This document shows, one piece after another, positions 57,893 through 64,000 of a DNA stretch of 64,000 bases. The notes below the pieces were generated by a model, which was not told the DNA's origin, searched no databases, and saw only the letters and a program-made list of their open reading frames with translations. Numbering within the stretch: the stretch's first letter is position 1; every line of letters starts with the position of its first letter. The position numbers were made by a program, and so were the translations under genes. Source of the DNA: Sulfopaludibacter sp963835555. GTDB taxonomy: Bacteria > Acidobacteriota > Terriglobia > Bryobacterales > Bryobacteraceae. The stretch is from NCBI GenBank assembly GCA_963835555.1, contig CAWIGC010000038.1:434001-498000 (forward strand), given 5' to 3'.

Positions 57893-58387
57893 TTATTTCA
57901 CGATCAACGCGGCACTTTCGGGCTTGTTGTGATCTTCCAGATGGATCACCTGTCCCGATTGCGGCGTAACCAGATTCTGCTTTTTGGCGAGTTCTTCCAA
58001 ACGCCCGGGGCTCAGCAGTTGGGCCTCTTCCAGCTCCAGCGTGCGCCGTTCGTCCAGCAGGCGCTGATACTCGCTGCGCAAGGATTCCAGTTTGTAGCCG
58101 GCCATGGTATTGGTCACGCTGGGAGCCGCTACTCCGGTGAGCAGCGCGAAAATGACACAGGCGGCGCCGATGGCGCTCCAGCAATCGCCGCGAGCTTGCG
58201 GATCGGCTTCCCGCACCAGGCGCGAGTTGTCGATCTTTTTGCAGTAGAAGAATACGTCGTCCTGCGGCAGGGCGCGTAGTTGAAAAGGATTTTTCACCGC
58301 TCTGGCCACCTGGAGCCTCGCGGATTCCTCCGATTGATTTTGCCGTAGCGCTTCTGTCCTTTTTAAAAATGCCGGCAGCGTCGCCAT
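57893..58387 (-). CDS. ftsL: FtsL-like cell division protein
   Basis: This 164-residue bitopic protein lies between rsmH and ftsI, the canonical ftsL position. A long charged cytoplasmic N-terminus (to about residue 72) precedes one transmembrane helix (AIGAACVIFALLTGVAA). A leucine-heptad coiled coil follows (YKLESLRSEYQRLLDERRTLELEEAQLLSPGRLEELAKKQNLV). The ending TPQSGQVIHLED resembles the FtsL/DivIC tail. FtsL sequence is poorly conserved, so the call rests on topology and context. It would activate FtsWI together with FtsQ and FtsB. Confidence 0.85.
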   Translation of the reverse strand: MATLPAFLKRTEALRQNQSEESARLQVARAVKNPFQLRALPQDDVFFYCKKIDNSRLVREADPQARGDCWSAIGAACVIFALLTGVAAPSVTNTMAGYKLESLRSEYQRLLDERRTLELEEAQLLSPGRLEELAKKQNLVTPQSGQVIHLEDHNKPESAALIVK

Positions 58388-58430
58388 GGTTTTGCTTTCC
58401 CTCTCTTAGGCCACTTCTTGTGACTGTTCG

Positions 58431-59291
58431 TTAATTCATTTGCAGTGCTCGAAGCTTAGCGCTCCGCGACGCTGCATTCTCCGCTGTTTCTTCATCGCTG
58501 GGCTGGAGCGGATGTTTGGTCAGAATCGTGCCGCGCCCGTCCCGCGCCAACGCCTTGAACTTCTCTTTCACTTTGCGGTCGTCGATGCTCATGAAACTCA
58601 GCACCACCATTCGTCCGCCGCTTCCCAACAGCTCCGGGCCGATCTGGAGTAACCGGTCCAGTTCTCCCTGTTCATCATTCACCGCCATCCGCAGGGCCAT
58701 GAAGGTCCGGGTGGCCGGATGCGTTCTACCCGTCCGGTGCACGGCCCGCTCCACTACATCGGCCAGATGTAATGTGCTCCGTATGGGCCGTGCTCGGACG
58801 ATTGCTCTGGCTATTCTCCGCGCTCTCCTTTCTTCGCCTAACTGAAATATCAGATCGGCGAGCGCCTTCTCGGCGTTGTAATTGACTAGATCGGCCGCTG
58901 TCATGCCCGTGGTCTGATCCATCCGCATGTCCAGAGGCCCATCCGACTGGAACGAAAAACCTCTCTCCGCCGTAGTGAGCTGGTAGCGCGAAACCCCGAG
59001 GTCCGCCAGCACTCCATCCAGCGTCTTGCATCCTGCTTCCGCCACCGCGTCCGGCAGTTGACCGAACGACCCGTGATGATACCGGATGCGGTCCGCCCAT
59101 TCGGCGGTATTGGCCCGCGACATTTCCAGCGACTGCGCATCGCGATCGTTGGCGATCACCATACCGGTGGTCAGCCGCTGCGCAATCAGGCCGGTATGGC
59201 CTCCCAATCCCGTCGTGGCATCGAGATAAATTCCTTCGGGGCGAATCGCCAGCAACTCCAGCGACTCTTTCGGCATGACCGGGTAGTGCAT
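58431..59291 (-). CDS. rsmH: 16S rRNA (cytosine1402-N4)-methyltransferase RsmH
   Basis: This intact 286-residue enzyme methylates N4 of C1402 in the ribosomal P site. It starts MHYPVMPKESLELLAIRPEGIYLDATTGLGGHTGLIAQRL, containing the SAM-binding loop. It includes LDGVLADLGVSRYQLTTAERGFSFQSDGPLDMRMD, the RsmH signature, and RTHPATRTFMALRMAVNDEQGELDRLL. It is 6 bp downstream of mraZ, the conserved start of the dcw cluster. Confidence 0.97.
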   Translation of the reverse strand: MHYPVMPKESLELLAIRPEGIYLDATTGLGGHTGLIAQRLTTGMVIANDRDAQSLEMSRANTAEWADRIRYHHGSFGQLPDAVAEAGCKTLDGVLADLGVSRYQLTTAERGFSFQSDGPLDMRMDQTTGMTAADLVNYNAEKALADLIFQLGEERRARRIARAIVRARPIRSTLHLADVVERAVHRTGRTHPATRTFMALRMAVNDEQGELDRLLQIGPELLGSGGRMVVLSFMSIDDRKVKEKFKALARDGRGTILTKHPLQPSDEETAENAASRSAKLRALQMN

Positions 59292-59297
59292 AGGTCA

Positions 59298-59756
59298 TCA
59301 GTTCAGCCCCGCCGCCTCCAGTTTGGAGAGGTCGTCGGCCGCAGTCATGGCAGCCTCTTTTTTCCGTTCTTCGTAGATCTTTTCGCTCAGCACTTCGATG
59401 CGCCCGCGATACGCGAACAGATGCACCGGCTGATTTTCGATTCCCAATTCGCGCCGCAGTTCCGGGGAAAACAGAATCCGCCCCTGGTTGTCCATCTCGA
59501 CTTCCGATCCCAGGTCCGCCGCGTTAAAGGCGACGTTGCGCGATACCCTGGGGTCGTCCCGGTAGGTCTCGAAAAACTTTTCGTTTTGACGCCAGACTTC
59601 CATCGGGTATATTTGGGCTATGCGACGGTCCAGGCTGGTCACGAAAAGCCTCTTTTCCCGCAGCGCCATAAAGTACTGCTGGAAAGAAGTCGGCAGTTTT
59701 ACCCGGCCTTTTTCGTCCAGACGTCCCGGATACATACCCCGAGGAGCCTCAACCAT
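59298..59756 (-). CDS. mraZ: MraZ, transcriptional regulator of the dcw cluster
   Basis: MraZ is an AbrB-fold DNA-binding protein that represses its own dcw promoter. Two swapped-hairpin repeats are visible: GMYPGRLDEKGRVKLPTSFQQYF and SEVEMDNQGRILFSPELRRELG. The length is about 152 residues. Three in-frame starts exist: GTG 59780, ATG 59756 and ATG 59735. The domain begins at the last of these; I chose 59756 without strong evidence. The upstream region (59760-59830) has three GTGGC/GTGGG motifs, but they lack the regular spacing of known MraZ boxes. It is the first gene of the cluster. Confidence 0.92.
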   Translation of the reverse strand: MVEAPRGMYPGRLDEKGRVKLPTSFQQYFMALREKRLFVTSLDRRIAQIYPMEVWRQNEKFFETYRDDPRVSRNVAFNAADLGSEVEMDNQGRILFSPELRRELGIENQPVHLFAYRGRIEVLSEKIYEERKKEAAMTAADDLSKLEAAGLN

Positions 59757-59966
59757 CGCCAATTGCTGCTCTACGCCCACTTTTGATCTACTTTATGACC
59801 CGTTTCAGCCACAACTAATAGTGCCACGGCGCTCCTGAAAGTTTGCAAGAGCTTTTTTGCAGAATCTCTTTGATCTGAAGGGAGTTATGTGTCCACAAGA
59901 CAATCTACACTGATTGCGACACATACAACATATTGAGGGCGTAGCGAAGATAAGGCGAAGAAGAAT

Positions 59967-59991
59967 GGGGCCGAATAGAGCATCCGGCCCC
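59967..59991 (-). terminator. Possible terminator hairpin after the TIGR03437 protein gene
   Basis: GGGGCCG and CGGCCCC form a 7-bp GC stem with an 11-nt loop, 22 bp past the stop at 60014. On the minus strand the following bases are only moderately T-rich (ATTCTTCTTC), so termination strength is uncertain. Confidence 0.4.
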
Positions 59992-60013
59992 GGAGGAAGG
60001 AAACTACAAAACG

Positions 60014-62267
60014 CTACTGGATCGGAATGCTGGCGCCGGCGCTGTAATAGTTCTGTCCGCCGACGGTTACTCCGACCGAGAACACCTGATTGCCCGACGG
60101 TTCCGTGGTGGGAACCTGGAAAGACACCGCATACACGCCCACCAAGTCCGGCGATAGCTGCGCCGAGACCAACGGAATGCCCTGATTCGCGAGTCCGATG
60201 ACGAGCGTGTTATTCGCCGTGGAAATCGCCGTCGGCAGCGGAAGAGCATTGGTGCCGACCGAGGGTGTCGAAGGCCCGAGACCGGTTACATAGGCAATGA
60301 TCGTGTCTCCTTTGCGCGCGGGATTGGCCGGCGTGACGAAGGTGCCGTCCGGCCGCAGGAACACGCCCATCGGATAGGTATTGCCACCCGCTACAGTGAG
60401 CGGTGTGCTGGTCTCGAAGACGCCCGGGCTGGCCGGTTTCAGGGTGACCGACGCATTCGCCGAACCGGCGCCCACGTTGACGGTCACCGGCGTACTGCCG
60501 GCGGGAACCGTACAGGGCACCTGGAAGGTGAGCTGCTGCTGGGTGCCGATGGTGCCGACATTCAGAATCGGAGCGGACACACCGCCCACAGTCACTGAGT
60601 CAGTGCCCAGCGTGGAGGAGAGCGGACCGAGGCCGAACAGGCTGCTGCTGACCACGCCCTGCACCCCCGCGACGAGACCGGCAGCGTTGATGGTAGCGAG
60701 GCTGCACGGAGAGAGCGAACCGATCTGCTGATCGGCGGCGTTCACGAAGCTGTTCGCCGTGAGAGTCGGTCCCGGAGGGCTGACGGTTAAATTAAAGGTT
60801 TGGGTGAAACCGGCGGCGGTGGCGGTTACGGTCACCGTGCCTGCGGTAGCTGGCGCTGTAACGGTCACCTGTGCCAGGCCGTTACTGCCGGTGCTTTGTT
60901 GCGTGGCCGACAGGATGGCTCCATTACTGGCGGCGAAATTCACCGGGATGCCGGGAACCGGCGCGCCGGTGCTGCTCACCACCGCGACAACCAACGGATT
61001 GGCAAACGTTCCACTGATGATCGCCGCTTGATTGTCGCCGCTCACCTTGCTCAAACCGCCGATGGTGATGGCGGATATCGCTGTAATGTTGAACGTCGCT
61101 TTCAAGCTGGGGTTTGAATTCAGCGTCGCGGTCACCGTGACGGCTCCGACGGCAGTGAGGTTCAGCGTGACGTTGGTGGTAACCTGGCCGCTGGAATCGC
61201 TGGTGCTAGTGGTATTGGAAAGCGTTGCCGCGCCGGCCGGGCTCACCGACCAGGTGACAGCCTGCCCTGAAAGGGTGCCTCCGTCCTGCGTATTGACTAC
61301 CGCGACAAGGGGCAAACCCAGGGCCGTTCCAGCCGTAGACGACTGCCCGCTCCCACTGGCCACTGCCACAGAAGAGGGAACTGCCGGACTAACCTGCATG
61401 GGAAGCGGAGGTGGAACATTCAGGTAGTAGTTTTGGACATCGCCAAGTAAGAGCGTCGCATTCGGCGGATCCTGAGAGCAATTGCAGAGGGTTACGCCGC
61501 CAACTACCAATTCAAACTTGCCTGAGCCCGTACCGTTGAACACGGGGGTGCAGGTAGCTATACCGTTGGTGTCCGTCAGCACGGAGCCAGGGTCCGCCCC
61601 AGGGCCAGTCACGCAACTGGCTGTGGGTGAGCTCTGGAAATTGACAATTCGCACGCTGACGCCAGGAACGGCAGTCCCACCCACGGTAAGCACGGCCATG
61701 GTGAGTGACTGAAAGGCCTGTCCATCGAAAGTGTAACCCTGCTGTCCGGAATTCGCTGTAATCGGATTGCCGTCGATGGCCTGGCGGCAGACTAGTCGTG
61801 TTTTCGGCGATCTGTCCACTGCCGCCGAAGGCGTTGTATGCCTGGGTCAGGCTGAACGTGGCGGTCGCAGAGCCGGCAGTGGCGGTGATGAAAAAGCTTG
61901 TGGGCGGAGTGGAGGGAGTGCCCTGCGCGCCGCCGCCAGGAACAAACTGATTCGAGGTAGTTCCATCCGCGGCGGTGGTGGTGGTAGAGACATTACCGAA
62001 GAAGCTTCCGAAGCCGGTTGGGGAAGTGAAGTTCCAATTGACGGTGGCGTTGGCGAGTGGCTTCCCATTGGCGTCCTTCACCAGAACAACCAGAGGATAG
62101 AAGGTGCCGGTGTTGGGATCCTGCCCGCTGGCTGTGGGGCAGGAACAGAAAATCTGACCGTTGCCCGACACTGTGATGATGCTGGCGGGCGTTTGCGCGG
62201 GCGCCACCTGCACACACAACAGACAGGCCAGTATCGCCGCGAATATAAAATATCTAGATTGATACAA
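60014..62267 (-). CDS. Exported Ig-like-repeat protein with TIGR03437 C-terminal domain, one frameshift
   Basis: A TTG start at 62267 is fixed by GAGGAGG seven bases upstream and by the signal peptide it opens (YFIFAAILACLLCVQVAPAQ). The protein of about 750 residues has several bacterial Ig/invasin-like repeats (VVLVKDANGKPLANATVNWNF, LPLVAVVNTQDGGTLSGQAVTWSV, VVAVVSSTGAPVPGIPVNFAASNG). It ends in a TIGR03437 domain (SFVNAADQQIGSLSPCSLATINAAGL through VFLRPDGTFVTPANPARKGDTIIAYVTGLG and GVTVGGQNYYSAGASIPIQ). An indel near 61795 separates GGSGQIAEN from RLVCRQAIDGNPITANSGQQ. TIGR03437 is abundant in Solibacter-type genomes and of unknown role. It is probably a surface or secreted adhesin-like protein. 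Confidence 0.88.
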
Positions 62268-62370
62268 GAATGCCTCCTCGTTTCGTGAAATAACACGATT
62301 GGATCTGGAATGGACGCGGTGAGAACTAAAGTGTAGCATCTCTCGGGCGGACGGGAAACGGTCGGAATGC

Positions 62371-62401
62371 AAAAAAAAGAGGGGAGCCGAAGCTCCCCTC
62401 T
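62371..62401 (-). terminator. Rho-independent terminator with UUCG tetraloop
   Basis: On the minus strand GAGGGGAGC-TTCG-GCTCCCCTC forms a perfect 9-bp stem with a stable UUCG loop, followed by a run of eight T or more. It lies 26 bp after the TAA at 62427-62429 and terminates the exported-protein gene that runs in from the window end. Confidence 0.9.
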
Positions 62402-62426
62402 ATTCGTGATTGAGACTACTTTCGTC

Positions 62427-64000
62427 TTAGTGAGTCAGGGTTTCCTTGGCGCCGCTGTCGAGGCCGCCACGAGCGCCGTTCAAGACCAGCGCCAGATAGG
62501 AGGTCAACAGGCCGCGAGAACCGATGTCGGTTACCGCCGCGTAGCCGTGAGCATACTGGAAGTTGCACTGGGCGAATCATGTAGCCCGTGAAACCTTGGC
62601 CAGCCATGTTCGTGGCGGACGCGTCGCCGGTCCAGGTAGTACCAGCATTGATTACCGGGGCGCCAGTTGTTGCCGTGGTGCTGGCCGTAATCGGAGTGTT
62701 GGTGGTACCGCCGTTGTTGTTACCGTACCAGTTGAGGGTGCAAGGCCCGCCTGAGCGCCGGTCCCGAACGGATCGATGCTGGTATTCGAGATCGCGAGAC
62801 CGGTGTGAAGCCGGTGATGGTTGGTCACGAACGGGAACAGCAGGTTGGTCTGGCAGATATTGATCGTGGCAATGGTCTTGTTGTCGCCAGTGCGAAGTAT
62901 CGATGAACCGCGGGATCGGTCCAGCGAGCTGGCGAGCACCGGCCGGCGTTGGCTGTGAAGGCCGGCGGAGTCGGAGCATAGCTCATGCTGACGGTGACGG
63001 TGCCGGTAGCCGGCGCGTTGTTGGCTGCGTTCGCGCTGTAGCTGCAGGTACACGCCGAAGTTGAAGCTTCTGGTTGGCGGAGGTGTTGCTGTTGATCACT
63101 TCCCAGATGGCGGTGACGGTGCTGTTGACGGCAGTCCGGCGCATGGCGACGTAGGCACGCCGCCGTTGCTGCCAGTGGCCGACAGCGTCGGAGCCGTGAT
63201 TGAGGACGGTCTCGGAAGCGGTGGAGCTGACAATCAACGAGCGTAAGACGTTGGTGGAGCTCGGCCAGCGGGCGCCGTACGGTGGTGGCCGCCGGCGGCT
63301 GACGTTGGTGGTCGAAACGAAGATGTTAACGCCGGACGGAACGTTGTTGAACACAGCCTTCAAGCGGGTGCCGTAGTCGGCCAGACCGGCGAAGGCGCCG
63401 TTTCCGGTGAGCGCCGTAGAGGTCGGACGCCGGCTATCGTTGTAGAGCGGCTGACCGTTGAAGATCAGGCCGGATTCGGAGTAGTGTAGATGGGAGCCGG
63501 GGACATTCTGCAAGCCGTGGGGTTCCAGTCCTGACCGCTGTTGCTGCACGTCGGTGCGGCGAGCTACGCGGGTCTTGAAAGCAGTACCGAAGTTCGATCG
63601 AGTAGCTCAGGATCGCGGCCGCGTACCGTGCTGCCGTGCTGTTGCACTGGTTGAAGGCGGTGCCGGTGCTGCCGAGGGTGGCCGCTGTATCGGGCTAACG
63701 GAGGTCGGGTGAGACCGGACAAGCCATGAATCCGACAACGAGTTAGCGGGTTCGTCACCGGCACGTAGTGGAGCCGCTGATCGAAATCAAAGCCATGGAC
63801 GTTGCCCAGGAGTATTCGCACCGGCCGGAACCGGTGAGGCATTGGCGCGAACATTGGTGATGCGATAGACGCGAGCGACGCCGCTGGTACACCGGAGGCA
63901 GGATCGGCACACCGAAAAAGGTGAGTGACGTTACCATCGGGGTACAACGCCTGGAACACGTTCGGCTGGCATCCCGGGATGGTGCCGGCACGAGTTGGCA
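62427..64000 (-). pseudogene. Exported acidobacterial protein of unknown function, 3' part, heavily frameshifted, continues past window
   Basis: The minus strand encodes one long protein broken into many frames. Readable pieces from 5' to 3' are FQALYPDGNVTHLF, then GLIFNGQPLYNDSRRPTSTALTGNGAFAGLADYGTRLKAVFNNVPSGVNIFVSTTNV. TIATINICQTNLLFPFVTNHH, GLAISNTSIDPFGTG, and LNWYGNNNGGTTNTPITAST with NMAGQGFTGYMI follow. The end, after one correction near 62575, is AQCNFQYAHGYAAVTDIGSRGLLTSYLALVLNGARGG and a stop at 62427. The asparagine- and threonine-rich style and NFQYAHGYA ending recur in acidobacterial exported proteins of unknown role. Around ten indels in 1.5 kb suggest low sequence quality at the window end. 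Confidence 0.6.

Noticed and set aside
59760..59830. GTGGC/GTGGG motifs upstream of mraZ as MraZ boxes
   Set aside because: Three similar motifs occur, but not at the regular spacing of described MraZ operators.

Overview
The window is GC-rich bacterial chromosome, most likely from an Acidobacteriota of the Bryobacter/Solibacter group. The main evidence is an exported protein with the TIGR03437 C-terminal domain typical of Solibacter-type genomes (60014-62267). An Oar-like TonB receptor with a carboxypeptidase-regulatory-like N-terminus, a PEP-CTERM protein, an AHSA1/ArsR pair and an S9 peptidase fit the same group. MurE carries the DNPR signature, so the peptidoglycan is probably meso-diaminopimelate type.

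Layout. 1-7.3 kb: a broken glycogen-debranching enzyme, an OYE-type flavin oxidoreductase, an AHSA1-ArsR operon with two palindromic operators, a DUF2911/TPR protein, a cupin, a PilZ protein and larB. 7.3-14.9 kb: a tightly overlapped minus-strand operon (S9 peptidase, permease, amidohydrolase, permease, cupin, Gfo/Idh dehydrogenase). 15-24 kb: tRNA-Leu, a HugZ-like protein, a glycoside hydrolase, aroA, adenosine deaminase, glgB and an FAD oxidoreductase. 24.0-25.1 kb: a CAT-anticodon tRNA whose 3' end is duplicated around a toxin-antitoxin cassette. 25-33 kb: a secreted glycosidase, hslU-hslV, a frameshifted antiporter, nadB, aroB and menG. 33.2-43.2 kb: a TonB receptor/YfiR/hybrid histidine kinase signalling module, a PEP-CTERM protein and an Oar-like receptor. 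43.2-59.8 kb: a division and cell-wall (dcw) cluster read leftward: mraZ-rsmH-ftsL-ftsI-murE-murF-mraY-murD-ftsW-[insert]-murG-murC-ftsQ-ftsA-ftsZ. 60-64 kb: two exported proteins.

The most unusual object is a 468-bp element between ftsW and murG. It is a four-helix-bundle (23S-IVS/S23 family) gene flanked by perfect 37-bp G-run inverted repeats. One repeat abuts the ftsW stop codon. The other is translated as a Pro-rich N-terminal tail of MurG, whose start codon overlaps the stop codon of the inserted gene. The second notable object is the roughly 1-kb toxin-antitoxin islet bounded by copies of a tRNA 3' end.

Many genes carry single-base frameshifts, several at homopolymers and many in essential genes (aroA, murC, murF, ftsA, hslU). 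Other genes are perfectly intact. This looks mostly like assembly or base-calling error rather than gene decay, so broken genes are annotated at their inferred full extent.
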